In this document: piece by piece, positions 45,508 to 55,193 of the stretch
Numbering within the stretch: position 1 is the first letter of the stretch
Layout of the letters: every line of letters starts with the position of its first letter
Source: an uncultured bacterium
Lineage (GTDB): Bacteria; Cyanobacteriota; Vampirovibrionia; Gastranaerophilales; Gastranaerophilaceae
Assembly (NCBI GenBank): GCA_949290355.1
Contig: CASERN010000011.1
Coordinates: 62,001 to 126,000, forward strand
Direction: 5' to 3'
Length of the DNA: 64,000 bases
The notes under the pieces: generated by a model
What the model saw: the letters and a program-made list of their open reading frames with translations, nothing else
Databases searched by the model: none
Told to the model about the DNA's origin: nothing
Program-made: the position numbers and the translations under genes

Positions 45508-46503
45508 TTAGTATTTCCAACCTGGATGTTGGTAGTCATCACTTCTTTTTGCATAATCAGAGTATACAACTGCTTGATCAAAGTTATATTTTGCAAATTC
45601 TAAGTTTCCATCTTCATCATATACAGGTGCACCTGTTTCAGGGTCAAAGATTAATGATCCATACATAAATGTTCCTGCCTCTTGTCCTTTTTCATAGTTG
45701 CCTCTGAAAAGCAAGTTATTTTGATTATCAAAAATGTACCTTATATTTTGTTTATGATCTCTACCGTTTGTTCTAATTTCATATCCAGCATAATTCCATA
45801 AATATTGTTCATTATCCCCAGGTTTTTTAGGAGTGTCTGCTACGTATCTTGTAATTTTGATACCTTTTCCTGGAACATCTGTTACTACAGATTTCATATA
45901 TGTAGTTTTGGGATTTTTTGAATCATATAAATCAACTATTTTAGATACAATAGCTAATTCTCTGCGATTAGTTCCGATGCTATCTACCATTGATTCATAA
46001 TATTTATTATCATATCTGTTGTGGGCTTTTGAACCAACGTATACAACACTGTCTCTGCCTGTTCCGTTAGGGATTGGACCATCAATAGGAATATTAATAT
46101 TCATACCTTGTGCAATTAAAGAATCACCCAGATGAAATGGATAATCTTTTATATAAATAGGTTTAATTTCTGTATTAATAATTGTATCTGTATCATGAAT
46201 TGTATCTGTTTTAATTATTGTAATTGTATCATGGTGATCACAATTATTGCCTATTGCAATTGCCGAAGCGCTTGATGATGCGCTTGCGCTTGCACTTACT
46301 TCCAAATCTTCACATGAAGATGTTGCACCTGCTGCTCCTAATATCATAAGACCATATATTAGATTTCTCATAGCTTTTGCTGCTTCAGGTGATGTTTGGT
46401 ATACTTTATTTGGATTATTAAACTCTTTTTGTTGTTTATTTCTTACGTTTTTTGTATTATTTGTGCCATTAAAACTTAATGCATTAATTGCTTTGATTTC
46501 CAT
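45508..46503 (-). CDS. Unknown lipoprotein-like protein with LSFNG N-terminus
   Basis: Start ATG 46503 is chosen because GGAGG is five bases upstream. The product is 331 residues. The N-terminus MEIKAINALSFNG resembles the FKG/FNG start seen in many Gastranaerophilales proteins (from memory). A hydrophobic segment and AATSSCEDLEVSASASASSS follow, with a Ser/Ala repeat and a Thr/Asp/Ile-rich stretch (TDTIHDTDTIINTE). The C-terminus has MORN-like turns (LLFRGNYEKGQEAGTF). Function unknown. Confidence 0.62.
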   Translation of the reverse strand: MEIKAINALSFNGTNNTKNVRNKQQKEFNNPNKVYQTSPEAAKAMRNLIYGLMILGAAGATSSCEDLEVSASASASSSASAIAIGNNCDHHDTITIIKTDTIHDTDTIINTEIKPIYIKDYPFHLGDSLIAQGMNINIPIDGPIPNGTGRDSVVYVGSKAHNRYDNKYYESMVDSIGTNRRELAIVSKIVDLYDSKNPKTTYMKSVVTDVPGKGIKITRYVADTPKKPGDNEQYLWNYAGYEIRTNGRDHKQNIRYIFDNQNNLLFRGNYEKGQEAGTFMYGSLIFDPETGAPVYDEDGNLEFAKYNFDQAVVYSDYAKRSDDYQHPGWKY

Positions 46504-46538
46504 TTGAGCCTCCAATTTTTATACTTTTGTATGTATAT

Positions 46539-46597
46539 AATATAGAAACATGTTTTTAGTTGCTATCAAAAACAGAAAAAAAACATGTTTCTATATT
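46539..46597. promoter_or_regulatory. 19-base perfect inverted repeat between recA and next gene
   Basis: AATATAGAAACATGTTTTT (46539-46557) is the exact complement of 46579-46597, with a 21-base spacer. It could terminate the recA transcript or bind a regulator at the next gene's promoter. Confidence 0.5.
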
Positions 46598-46643
46598 ATT
46601 TTCTTATTATTGCTGCATTTAAGCTACTTTACAAAATTTAATA

Positions 46644-47669
46644 TTAATTTGCAGCTAATTTTTCTCTTACTAATGTCTCTATTGTATTTAAAATATCGGG
46701 GTTTTCGGATAAAAATTCTTTTGCCTTATCCCTACCCTGTCCTAATTTTTCCTCATTAAAACTGAACCAAGAACCAGCTTTTTTTACAATATCCAAGTTT
46801 ACTGCTACATCAAGAATGTTACCTATCTTGCAGATTCCTTTTCCAAATATAATATCAAATTCAGCTGTTCTAAAAGGAGGTGCTACTTTATTTTTAAGAA
46901 CTCTTACCCTTACATGGTTTCCGACATCTCCATCTTCGCCTTTAACACCTTCGGTACGTTTAATTTCCATACGAACTGAAGCGTAATATTTTAAAGCATT
47001 ACCACCTGTAGTAGTTTCAGGATTTCCGTACATAACGCCAATTTTCATTCTTAACTGGTTAATGAAAATTACTGTAGTATTTGTTTTTCCGATGATTCCT
47101 GTCAATTTTCTTAGTGCTTTACTCATAAGACGAGCTTGAAGTCCCATTTGCTGGTCTTCCATTGAGCCTTCGATTTCAGCTTTAGGAACAAGCGCTGCTA
47201 CGGAGTCTACAACCACAACATCTACAGCTCCTGAGCGTACAAGTTCTTCTGTAATATCAAGCGCTTGTTCTCCGGTATCTGGTTGTGAAATAAGTAAATC
47301 GTCAACTTGGACTCCAAGATTTCTTGCATATTCAGGATCAAGAGCATGCTCTGCATCTACAAATGCTGCAATACCTCCTCTTTTTTGACATTCAGCAACG
47401 ATATGTTGTGCAAGTGTTGTTTTCCCTGAACTTTCAGGACCGTAAATTTCAATAATACGACCTCTTGGAATTCCTCCGATACCTAATGCTACATCCAAAG
47501 ATAAGGCTCCTGTCGGAATTGCATCGACATTTACGGTTGCCTTATCGCCAAGTTTCATTATGGCACCTTTACCAAAATCTTTTTCGATTTTTTCTATAGC
47601 AAGTTTTAATGCTTTACTTCTTTCATCTGCAGTTGTTGTATTTTCACTTTCTTTTTCTTTTACTGCCAT
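46644..47669 (-). CDS. recA: Recombinase A
   Basis: The 341-residue RecA forms filaments on single-stranded DNA, drives strand exchange and triggers the SOS response. Walker [10 protein letters not shown], Walker B-type [20 protein letters not shown] and the loop [16 protein letters not shown] are visible. The C-terminus is short and not very acidic. It follows a coiled-coil HTH gene by 18 bases, so both are probably in one transcript. Confidence 0.97.
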   Translation of the reverse strand: MAVKEKESENTTTADERSKALKLAIEKIEKDFGKGAIMKLGDKATVNVDAIPTGALSLDVALGIGGIPRGRIIEIYGPESSGKTTLAQHIVAECQKRGGIAAFVDAEHALDPEYARNLGVQVDDLLISQPDTGEQALDITEELVRSGAVDVVVVDSVAALVPKAEIEGSMEDQQMGLQARLMSKALRKLTGIIGKTNTTVIFINQLRMKIGVMYGNPETTTGGNALKYYASVRMEIKRTEGVKGEDGDVGNHVRVRVLKNKVAPPFRTAEFDIIFGKGICKIGNILDVAVNLDIVKKAGSWFSFNEEKLGQGRDKAKEFLSENPDILNTIETLVREKLAAN

Positions 47670-47687
47670 TTTTATAATTCCTTTATA

Positions 47688-48185
47688 TTATTCCCAGATA
47701 TGTTTTTCTTTTTTCTTATAAAAACCTAAACCAACAGGTTTAAAAGTATTTAGTTCATTTTTAAGCTGATAAATTTCTTTATTTAATTCAATAATTTTTT
47801 GTCTTAATGTCTCATTATCAGTTTTGCAACGAATTAGCTCTACAACAACTTCATCCATACCTTCAAGTTTTTCGTCAATAACTTTGGATAATTTGTTGCT
47901 TAGAGTATTTTCCATGTTTTTAATTGAATTTAAAATATTTATAATAGCAGGAGCCTGCTTATTTGATGTATTCACTGGGGGCATTACAGCTCCTTTCATT
48001 GCCTGAACTTTTCTCAAATTTTTAACTTCTTCATATGAAAAGTATGTTTGTCCTTTACTGTTTTTTCTGGGTAATATAGAAGCTTTTTTGCATAGTTCTA
48101 CGATTTCTTTATTATCTGCTTTTAAAATACTTCTCACTTCTTGTGGAGATAAAGTTTTCCCCTTCAACTCTTGTTCTAATATCAT
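47688..48185 (-). CDS. MerR-like HTH protein with coiled coil, before recA
   Basis: The 165-residue protein has an N-terminal helical HTH of MerR type (LSPQEVRSILKADNKEIVEL, then FSYEEVKNLRKVQ) and a C-terminal coiled coil (about residues 90-150, NETLRQKIIELNKEIYQLKN). No effector domain is seen. It probably binds DNA as a dimer. Its close placement before recA suggests a joint role, perhaps in regulating recA. Confidence 0.68.
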   Translation of the reverse strand: MILEQELKGKTLSPQEVRSILKADNKEIVELCKKASILPRKNSKGQTYFSYEEVKNLRKVQAMKGAVMPPVNTSNKQAPAIINILNSIKNMENTLSNKLSKVIDEKLEGMDEVVVELIRCKTDNETLRQKIIELNKEIYQLKNELNTFKPVGLGFYKKKEKHIWE

Positions 48186-48412
48186 CTTATATCCCTCAAA
48201 ATTTCTCCAATTATATTCTATTTTATATATGAAAAAAAGACAAATACATTTTGTAATCTTGTAACATCACTTAATATATAAAATTTAGGAATCTTTAATA
48301 AATGCATTTATTATTGAATTAGCAAGAAAAATTTTTTAAAATATTTATATATTTAAGTACTTGCGTAAAAAATTTTTTTCTTATTTAATGGGATTAAAAA
48401 GAGGGTAGCATA

Positions 48413-49240
48413 ATGAAAAAGAAAGTACTATTAATTGCATCTTTATTGTTGATTACTGGAGTAAGAGCTTTTGGTGCTGATTGGCAGCCTATAGATGCTA
48501 ATATTCCGAATTTCAGTATTGATATTGATAGAGATTCAGTAAATTTTGTAAAAGAAAATGAATGCGTTTATGCAATTAGATTCAGGTCAACTGACAAGCA
48601 GGAAAAAGTTGTTTATTTAAAATCAAATTTTGATAAAAATTATTTAGGAGTAATACAGGCTCTTGATTATAATTCTAAAAATTATAATCCTGCAGTATAT
48701 TTAACAAGTCCGCATGTGTTTATGAAACCTGTAAACGGAGATTCTTTCTTAGCTATTGCTCATAATTATGTAGCTTCTATAGCTGATAAAAATACTCAAT
48801 TAGCCCAAAATTCTAATAATATGATTCAATATCAAGGGAAACTTCCTACTGTATCATCTGGAGATTCTGGAAATATTGCTAATCCGGAAAAAAATGTTTC
48901 ATTTATAAAGGTTTTGTCTCCAAATCAAAAAGAAAATTCTGCAAAGAATATTGATGAGTATGTATCAATAACTGCAAAACAACTTTATGAAAATTGGAAT
49001 CCTCCAAAATCCGGCAGAAATACCCAAGCTATTGTAATTATATCAATTAATCCAGATGGCAGTATAAAAAACTATCATTTTGCAAAATCGTCAGGGGATG
49101 ATGCAATGGATAGATCTATATTAGTTGCTTTAAAGAAAAATGTTCCTTTTGATAAATTCCCACATATTGTTAAAAATATCTCCAGTTTAGATTTTCAATT
49201 TGTGTTTGATTATAAGTATTTAAGGAAATCAGTAATATAA
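48413..49240 (+). CDS. TonB-like energy transducer family protein
   Basis: The 275-residue protein has a signal peptide (LLIASLLLITGVRAFGA), a domain with DWQPIDANIPNFSIDIDRDS and NYLGVIQAL similar to the exported protein at 11946, and a C-terminal TonB domain (YENWNPPKSGRNTQAIVIIS, GSIKNYHFAKSSGDDAMDRS). No TonB membrane anchor is obvious, so it may be a periplasmic TonB-box protein rather than a real transducer. GAGGG-type site upstream. Confidence 0.75.
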   Translation: MKKKVLLIASLLLITGVRAFGADWQPIDANIPNFSIDIDRDSVNFVKENECVYAIRFRSTDKQEKVVYLKSNFDKNYLGVIQALDYNSKNYNPAVYLTSPHVFMKPVNGDSFLAIAHNYVASIADKNTQLAQNSNNMIQYQGKLPTVSSGDSGNIANPEKNVSFIKVLSPNQKENSAKNIDEYVSITAKQLYENWNPPKSGRNTQAIVIISINPDGSIKNYHFAKSSGDDAMDRSILVALKKNVPFDKFPHIVKNISSLDFQFVFDYKYLRKSVI

Positions 49241-49256
49241 ACTTTAGATAAAAAAA

Positions 49257-49287
49257 AGAGAACTTTAAAAAAAGTTCTCTTTTTTTT
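49257..49287. terminator. Bidirectional terminator
   Basis: AGAGAACTTT/AAAGTTCTCT with a four-base loop, A and T runs on both sides. It ends the TonB-like gene and rpmB. Confidence 0.8.
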
Positions 49288-49312
49288 AATTAATTTTTTA
49301 ATAGTAAATAAA

Positions 49313-49504
49313 TTAAACCGCTTTTTGTACTTTACCTGCTCTTAAGCAAGAAGTGCAAACCTTAATTCTTTTAACGTTACCGTTAACATTTACTTTAACT
49401 GATTGTAAATTTGGTTCTTGTGTATGAACGATTTGTTTATGCGAGAATGTAAGTTTAGCTGCTTTAATTGGAGCTTTTCCGCATATATCACATTTTTTTG
49501 ACAT
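49313..49504 (-). CDS. rpmB: 50S ribosomal protein L28
   Basis: The 63-residue L28 protein binds the large subunit. It has C5/C8 and C50/C53, the zinc-binding (C+) form. MSKKCDICGKAP and VKVNVNGNVKRIKVCTSCL are characteristic. It stands alone between a terminator and the LysM gene. Confidence 0.95.
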   Translation of the reverse strand: MSKKCDICGKAPIKAAKLTFSHKQIVHTQEPNLQSVKVNVNGNVKRIKVCTSCLRAGKVQKAV

Positions 49505-49704
49505 AATTCCTGTTTCCTTTTCTAGCTAGTTTGTGTATTTTAATAATATATTAAAAATTTGAAAAATCAAGCAGCATGTTAAAATAGTTTAAGCCGTTTT
49601 TGGAAAATGTTGGTAACAGTGTAATTTAGGGTATACTTGAATTAAATTTTACCTTATGATATATTGCGTATATTAAGAACAATTTATTATTAGGGTATGG
49701 AAAG

Positions 49705-50268
49705 ATGAAAAGTTCAACTATCAGAAGATCAAATTTATCTAAGGAAAAAATGGCTGTATTGGAAGCTTTGTCTCATTACAGGCATGATGCATATGATAAT
49801 GCTCCAAACGTATATTTAAGACCAAATAAAGAAAAAGAATTAGATTTGCTTTGGCAGAATTTTAAAGTTAATCAGAAAACAGATAAATCTCCAAGTGTGT
49901 ATCTTGCGACAGGATTTATTATTGGTGCTGTTGTAATGCTTATTTTGACTGTTTTTATTAGTTTTTCTGCTAATGGAATAAATTCAGCCAAGGAACATGT
50001 TGCATTGAATGCTCCTGTAAAGAAAGAAAAACTTAGTTTGAATTTTATTCCATCCTCACAAGATAAGACAGAAGAACAGACTGCTTCAAATGAAATTTAT
50101 ACTGTGCAAAGCGGTGATACTATGGAAAGCATTTTAATCAGATTTTATGGTTCCTATAGCAAAGAAAAAGAATCATTAGTTTTAAAAACAAATAATCTAA
50201 CAAATCCAAATAAATTGTCTATCGGACAGAAGTTAACTATTCCGATGGAACAGAATCCGCAACAATAA
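49705..50268 (+). CDS. LysM-domain membrane protein
   Basis: The 187-residue protein has a membrane helix near 63-86 (YLATGFIIGAVVMLILTVFI) and a C-terminal LysM domain from about 130 (YTVQSGDTMESILIRFYG, LSIGQKLTIP) that binds peptidoglycan. The topology puts LysM in the periplasm. GGAAAG upstream. A terminator follows immediately. Confidence 0.85.
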   Translation: MKSSTIRRSNLSKEKMAVLEALSHYRHDAYDNAPNVYLRPNKEKELDLLWQNFKVNQKTDKSPSVYLATGFIIGAVVMLILTVFISFSANGINSAKEHVALNAPVKKEKLSLNFIPSSQDKTEEQTASNEIYTVQSGDTMESILIRFYGSYSKEKESLVLKTNNLTNPNKLSIGQKLTIPMEQNPQQ

Positions 50269-50279
50269 TAAATAAAAAA

Positions 50280-50306
50280 GCCTTCTTTAAATAGAAGGCT
50301 TTTTTA
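50280..50306. terminator. Bidirectional terminator
   Basis: GCCTTCT/AGAAGGC with a six-base loop, A-run before and T-run after. It ends the LysM gene and rarA. Confidence 0.8.
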
Positions 50307-51536
50307 TTTAACATATTTTCTATTAACAAGTTCGTCAGGTAAAAATTGCTGATAAATATCAGGTGCATCATGGCTATAAATATAGCCTATTCCAAAACCA
50401 TATTTTGTAGCATCCTTATAATGAGCATCTCTAAGGTGCATTGGTGGAGGATAATCTTTACCGTTATTAATATCTGCAAGAGCCTCATCTATAGCGCAAA
50501 TAGCTTTATTCGATTTTGGAGCTTTAGCTACATATATAACTGCTAGAGCAAGAGGTATTCTCCCTTCAGGTAATCCTAAAAGTTCTACTGCTTTATAGGC
50601 ATTAACTGCAATATTCATTGCGTTTGGATCTGCTAAGCCTACGTCTTCAGCTGCGCAAACTATTAATCTTCTTGCAATAAATCTGGGGTCTTCTCCTGCA
50701 GCTATCATTTTTGCCAAATAATATATTGCAGCATCAGGATCTGAGCCTCTCAAACTTTTTTGGAAAGCAGATGCACAGTCATAATGTTCTTGTTGAGAAT
50801 ATCTAGTATTGCGTTTTTGGCATATTTCTTCAATTATGGAGACAGTTAAGTTTCTCCTATTATCTTTTAAATTACTCGCAAAATAAGCATTTTCAACAAT
50901 ATTTAATGCATATCTTGCATCTCCTCTTGCCAGATTTATAATAAAATCTATCGCACCTGATTCACAATCCATTGGCAGATAGTTTTTGGCCAAATATGCA
51001 AAACCACGTTTAATAATTTTTTCCATACTTGTATCATCAATAGCATTAAGTCTTACAACTTGAACTCTTGACAAAAGAGCAGGTATTACTTGGAAGGATG
51101 GATTTTCTGTTGTTGAACCTATTAAAAATAATGTACCATTTTCAAGATGCGGTAAAAGAGCATCCTGTTGAGTTTTTGAGTATCTGTGTATTTCATCAAT
51201 AAAAAGGATTGTTTTAACTCCGCTTCTAAGAGCTTCTTTTGCACTTTCAACGGCATCTTTAATGTCTTTGACACCAGATGTTACCGCAGAAATTTCGATA
51301 AAATTTGCATTTGTCTTTGTCGCGATAAGTCTTGCAAGTGTTGTTTTCCCACAACCTGGTGTTCCCCAAAAAATTAATGAGAATAATCTGTTTGTTTTGA
51401 GTAAATTTAATATTGGGCTGTTTGGAGATACAACATTACTTTGACCTAAAAATTCTTCAATTGTCTTAGGTCTTAATAATTCAGGAAGCGGTATTTGTTT
51501 GTTTTGATTTTCAAGTTCCGTAAATAGATTATTCAT
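50304..51536 (-). CDS. rarA: Replication-associated recombination protein A (AAA+ ATPase)
   Basis: The 410-residue AAA+ protein (RarA/MgsA) acts at stalled replication forks. Walker A FWGTPGCGKTTLARLIA, Walker B TILFIDEIHRYSKTQQDAL, sensor GSTTENPSF and the C-terminal tetramerisation part (SLRGSDPDAAIYYLAKMI, GEDPRFIARRLIV) are visible. A TACAAT box six bases before the ATG and no ribosome site suggest a leaderless mRNA. Confidence 0.94.
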   Translation of the reverse strand: MNNLFTELENQNKQIPLPELLRPKTIEEFLGQSNVVSPNSPILNLLKTNRLFSLIFWGTPGCGKTTLARLIATKTNANFIEISAVTSGVKDIKDAVESAKEALRSGVKTILFIDEIHRYSKTQQDALLPHLENGTLFLIGSTTENPSFQVIPALLSRVQVVRLNAIDDTSMEKIIKRGFAYLAKNYLPMDCESGAIDFIINLARGDARYALNIVENAYFASNLKDNRRNLTVSIIEEICQKRNTRYSQQEHYDCASAFQKSLRGSDPDAAIYYLAKMIAAGEDPRFIARRLIVCAAEDVGLADPNAMNIAVNAYKAVELLGLPEGRIPLALAVIYVAKAPKSNKAICAIDEALADINNGKDYPPPMHLRDAHYKDATKYGFGIGYIYSHDAPDIYQQFLPDELVNRKYVK

Positions 51537-51610
51537 AGTATAATTGTAACATGGTTAGAATAATTTGGAAATTGTAATTTAAGTTTTCAATTTATATCAG
51601 GAGTTAATTT

Positions 51611-52837
51611 ATGAAAAACATTTTTGTAAAACTTATTTCAGTAATTGTTATAATTTTAGCTTTGGTCGTAACTGTGCCTATAAATAAGAAAAAATCAGAT
51701 AATGAGGTTGTATTTTGGACTTTGCAAATGAATGATTTTGCACCATATATAAAAAATGTAATTGCAGAGTTTGAAAAGGAAAATCCGGGAGTGAAAATTA
51801 AATGGGTTGATGTTCCGTTTTCTGAAGGTGAAAAAAGAACACTTGCTTCGGTTTTGAGTGATAATCCTCCTGATTTAATTAATTTGAATCCTGATTTTTC
51901 TTCTCTTTTGGCTCAAAGAGGTGCTTTATATGAAATTAAACCTGAATATACTGCACAATTTAATTCTCAAATTATTGAATCTTTAAAATATAAAGGAAAG
52001 TTATATTCTTTACCTTGGTATGCTACATCTGCAGTTACTATATACAATAAAGAATTAGTGATGAAATCAGGGGTAAAATTACCTGCGACGTATGATGATT
52101 TAGCTCAAATCGCTCCACAAGTAAAAGCAAAAACCGGAGCATATGTTTTATTACCGAATATAACGGAAAATGATACTATGTTGAGAATTTTGAATAAATA
52201 TGGGGTTACATATAATAATATAAATTCATCTCAATCTATTGAAGTTTTTGATTTTTTTAAAAAATTATATGCTGATGATTTGATTCCCAAAGAATCAATA
52301 ACTCAGACGCACCGTGAGGCTTTAGAAAAATACATGGCAGAGAAAATAGTATTTTTTCAAGCAGGTGCAAATTTTTTAACTATGATTAGAGAAAATGCTC
52401 CTTCTACATATGAAAAAACTGATGTGTCTGCTCAATTAACCGGTGAATTAGGACAAAATGACTTTTCTTTAATGAATTTTGTAATTCCCGTGAAAGCTAA
52501 ACATAGAGATGAGGCTTTAAAATTCGCATTGTTCCTTACCAACAGCAAAAATCAACTTGAACTTGCAAAATTGACAAATGTTTTGGCTGTAAATCAAAAT
52601 ACGCTAAATGATGAATTTTATACAAAATATGAAAATGACGATTTACTTGCAAAAGCAAGAGTTATAAGTGCAAAACAATTGAGTAAAATTGAACCTTCAT
52701 TTAAAACTGCAAGGGATCAAAAAGAAATAAATACTATTGTAAATACAGCTGTTCAACAAATTCTGTTAAATAAAAACACCACCAAGAAAATTCTTGATGA
52801 TGTTTCAAACAAAATTAATACTATAGAAGCTGATTAG
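51611..52837 (+). CDS. Extracellular solute-binding protein (sugar ABC type)
   Basis: The 408-residue protein has an uncleaved-looking N-terminal membrane segment (LISVIVIILALVVTVPI) without a lipobox Cys, then a family 1 fold: VVFWTLQMNDFAPYIKNVI, FEKENPGVKIKWVDVPFSE, PPDLINLNPDFSSLLAQRG. It binds a sugar for an ABC importer, but no permease or ATPase gene is adjacent, so partners are elsewhere. GGAG site upstream. Confidence 0.87.
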   Translation: MKNIFVKLISVIVIILALVVTVPINKKKSDNEVVFWTLQMNDFAPYIKNVIAEFEKENPGVKIKWVDVPFSEGEKRTLASVLSDNPPDLINLNPDFSSLLAQRGALYEIKPEYTAQFNSQIIESLKYKGKLYSLPWYATSAVTIYNKELVMKSGVKLPATYDDLAQIAPQVKAKTGAYVLLPNITENDTMLRILNKYGVTYNNINSSQSIEVFDFFKKLYADDLIPKESITQTHREALEKYMAEKIVFFQAGANFLTMIRENAPSTYEKTDVSAQLTGELGQNDFSLMNFVIPVKAKHRDEALKFALFLTNSKNQLELAKLTNVLAVNQNTLNDEFYTKYENDDLLAKARVISAKQLSKIEPSFKTARDQKEINTIVNTAVQQILLNKNTTKKILDDVSNKINTIEAD

Positions 52838-53277
52838 CACCAAAAACCCCTTGTGGCAAATATCGACGGCCCTCCAAAGAAGTTTCCGCATCCGCATCCT
52901 CCGCCGAAAAATCCTCCGAAGAATGGGCCGCACCCATATATGCTTGATGTCATATAAGGGTTAAATCCACAACCGAAAATTCCAAAAGGTGAAGTCAGCA
53001 TTGAAGCTCCAATAAGTCCCATTGTCCCGTTGTAATTGGCAATGGGATTGCCATATCCGGCAGCGGAGTTGATTGCATAACCAATATAACTGCCTGTCCT
53101 GTGTTGAATGTCTTCTGCAGCTTTATTTCTTATAACACCATTCATGACGTTAAATCCAAAGTCCATCAAGGCATTCCCTGCAGGAACTCCATTTTGTGTA
53201 GCATTAATGTAGCCGTTAGTACTGCCTAAAAATGCATTAATATTACTCAGTGCGTGTATAGCATTGTCTAAACTCAT
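52834..53277 (-). CDS. Gly/Cys-rich hypothetical protein
   Basis: The 147-residue protein has an Asn/Gly/Ala-rich body and a Gly/Phe/Cys-rich C-terminus (FFGGFFGGGCGCGNFFGG). No signal peptide is visible. I recognise no family. It overlaps the convergent sugar-binding gene by four bases. Confidence 0.6.
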   Translation of the reverse strand: MSLDNAIHALSNINAFLGSTNGYINATQNGVPAGNALMDFGFNVMNGVIRNKAAEDIQHRTGSYIGYAINSAAGYGNPIANYNGTMGLIGASMLTSPFGIFGCGFNPYMTSSIYGCGPFFGGFFGGGCGCGNFFGGPSIFATRGFWC

Positions 53278-53451
53278 ATTTTTTCTCTCGCTTATATACT
53301 TATGTATATATAAAGTATATCCAATTTAAAAAATTGCTTGATTAATTCTTTAATATTAAGTTATGTGAAGAAGATTTCTCTTTATTTTAAAGATTTTACC
53401 AATCTATGCCGAATATTATATTAAGGAAAAGATAAAAAAGGGATTGATATT

Positions 53452-53952
53452 ATGGCTATGAGTGTTTATAATGCGCAATACAAATTAGGGATTGATACAA
53501 CAACATTAAAACAAGTTTCTCAGGAAATTCTTAAACGTGCTGCTGAAAAAAATAGCCAATATAGTAATGTCTCATCATTCAACAGTGTATTCAAATCTGC
53601 TGATTTAGGCTTGGATTTGTATAAAGGTAACGTAGATACTAAAGTTGCACGTCAAGTAGCGATGAATAATTCAGGTTTCCAAATTCAATTGAGCCAAGAA
53701 GTAATGCAATCAATTCAATACTTGAATACAAAAGCTGCTCAAAATATGCAAAAAAATGTTGACGGAAAAATTACAGTTGCTTTGAATGAAGGGGTTGGTA
53801 ATGCTCAAAAATCTCAAGCAGCTCCAGCATTCAATAGTATAATCAGTTTAGCTGCAGGAAAAGATAAGAATGGATCAGCACCGTCTTATAAAGGTGAATT
53901 TTTATTCATTAAAAAAGATAAAGAAAATGAAGAAACAGCAGCAGTAGCGTAA
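53452..53952 (+). CDS. Unknown 166-residue protein
   Basis: No family is recognised. It is helical and Gln/Asn/Ala-rich (QVSQEILKRAAEKNSQYS, LSQEVMQSIQYLNTKAAQNM). The start MAMSVYNAQYKLGID has AAAAGGG upstream. It is convergent with another small unknown gene, with few bases between. Confidence 0.6.
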   Translation: MAMSVYNAQYKLGIDTTTLKQVSQEILKRAAEKNSQYSNVSSFNSVFKSADLGLDLYKGNVDTKVARQVAMNNSGFQIQLSQEVMQSIQYLNTKAAQNMQKNVDGKITVALNEGVGNAQKSQAAPAFNSIISLAAGKDKNGSAPSYKGEFLFIKKDKENEETAAVA

Positions 53953-53962
53953 TCTTTGCAAT

Positions 53963-54343
53963 TTATTTATCTAAATCTTTTTTCATTTCTTTTGACAAAT
54001 TGTAAAATTCTTTTTCAAGCTCTTCTTCCGGATCTTTTTTATAACTGCTCGCTTTTTCACGTTCTTTTTGTTCTTCCAGAGCTTTTTTTCGAGCATTTAT
54101 AACATTTGCAACATTCATCATTGCGAGAGAATTTAAAGTCGCGCGTAGGACAGCACTTCTGTCTGTATATTTTTGACTGTCTTGATTTTCTTCATCTTCA
54201 AGTTGCTGTTGTTGAGCAAAATATTCTCCACCTTGCCCCATTTTGTCATCTTGAGTTTTTGCTGCGGTACCTGAGATATCTCCACTTTTAAAATTGAAGG
54301 AGCCTCCGATTCCAAAAAATCCTGCTGACCTGTTATCGACCAT
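53963..54343 (-). CDS. Unknown coiled-coil protein
   Basis: The 126-residue protein begins MVDNRSAGFFGIGGSFNF and has a Gln-rich stretch followed by a charged coiled coil (ARKKALEEQKEREKASSY to LEKEFYNLSKEMKKDL). No signal peptide. No known family. It may pair with the adjacent 53452 gene, but nothing shows it. Confidence 0.6.
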   Translation of the reverse strand: MVDNRSAGFFGIGGSFNFKSGDISGTAAKTQDDKMGQGGEYFAQQQQLEDEENQDSQKYTDRSAVLRATLNSLAMMNVANVINARKKALEEQKEREKASSYKKDPEEELEKEFYNLSKEMKKDLDK

Positions 54344-54563
54344 ATTCTATCCTCAGTGTGTATTTACTATACTTTTGATATATAGTATCAAATTGAATGA
54401 GATATTAACTCGTCTGAAAGTATTATTTTGCTAGTTTGTTAATAAAAATTTACAACTTTAATTATTATATTATTGTTCTATTTAATCAGAATTGTCTTGT
54501 TTTTCTGTTGAAAATGACTGAAAAATATGTTATTATGTATATAAAATTAATGAGGATATATTT

Positions 54564-55193
54564 ATGAAAAGATTTAAAGGTTTTACTCTTACTGAGTTGA
54601 TGATTGCTTTGGCTGTAATAGGTATTTTGGTTGCTATCGTTACACCTGCGATAATGAAAACCAGACCTAATAAAAATAAAATGATGGTAAAAAAGACTTT
54701 TTACACAACAGAGCAAATTGTCGGGACTTTGATTAATGATGAGCGTTTGTATCCTGATATGACAGATGGCTGTGATGCGACTCCTGTAGCTGATTCTTGT
54801 GCTTGGGGATTTGATTACGATAAATCTGTAAAATATGAAGGTGTTACATATTCAGGATCCAGTAAGTTTTATAAGTTATTTAAAAGTAAATTAAATTTAT
54901 CAAAAGATAATGGTTATGAGTTTTATACAACTGATGGTGTAAAATGGGACTTAAGAGGTACTGGTGCTTGGGTAAAAAAAGCTTCTACTGTTGACGGAGC
55001 TGGTGAGGGAATTATTGTAATTGATGTGAATGGAGATGACCCGCCAAATAAAAGAGAAAATGCTTCAAGCAGTGAAGATTTTGATCAGTACCAAATACTT
55101 GTAAAAGCAAACGGGAAATTAAGAATTGATCCCGCTGATGCTAAGGCAATTGAGTATGTTACAATAAATACGTCAATTCGTGATGCTTTATAA
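54564..55193 (+). CDS. Type IV pilin-like/pseudopilin protein
   Basis: The 209-residue protein starts MKRFKGFTLTELMIALAVIG, the class III signal cut by prepilin peptidase after Gly6, with Glu at +5 and a hydrophobic helix. The rest is a beta-rich globular part. It belongs to pili or type II secretion. No other pilus genes are near, so it is a lone pseudopilin. GAGG precedes the ATG. Confidence 0.87.
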   Translation: MKRFKGFTLTELMIALAVIGILVAIVTPAIMKTRPNKNKMMVKKTFYTTEQIVGTLINDERLYPDMTDGCDATPVADSCAWGFDYDKSVKYEGVTYSGSSKFYKLFKSKLNLSKDNGYEFYTTDGVKWDLRGTGAWVKKASTVDGAGEGIIVIDVNGDDPPNKRENASSSEDFDQYQILVKANGKLRIDPADAKAIEYVTINTSIRDAL

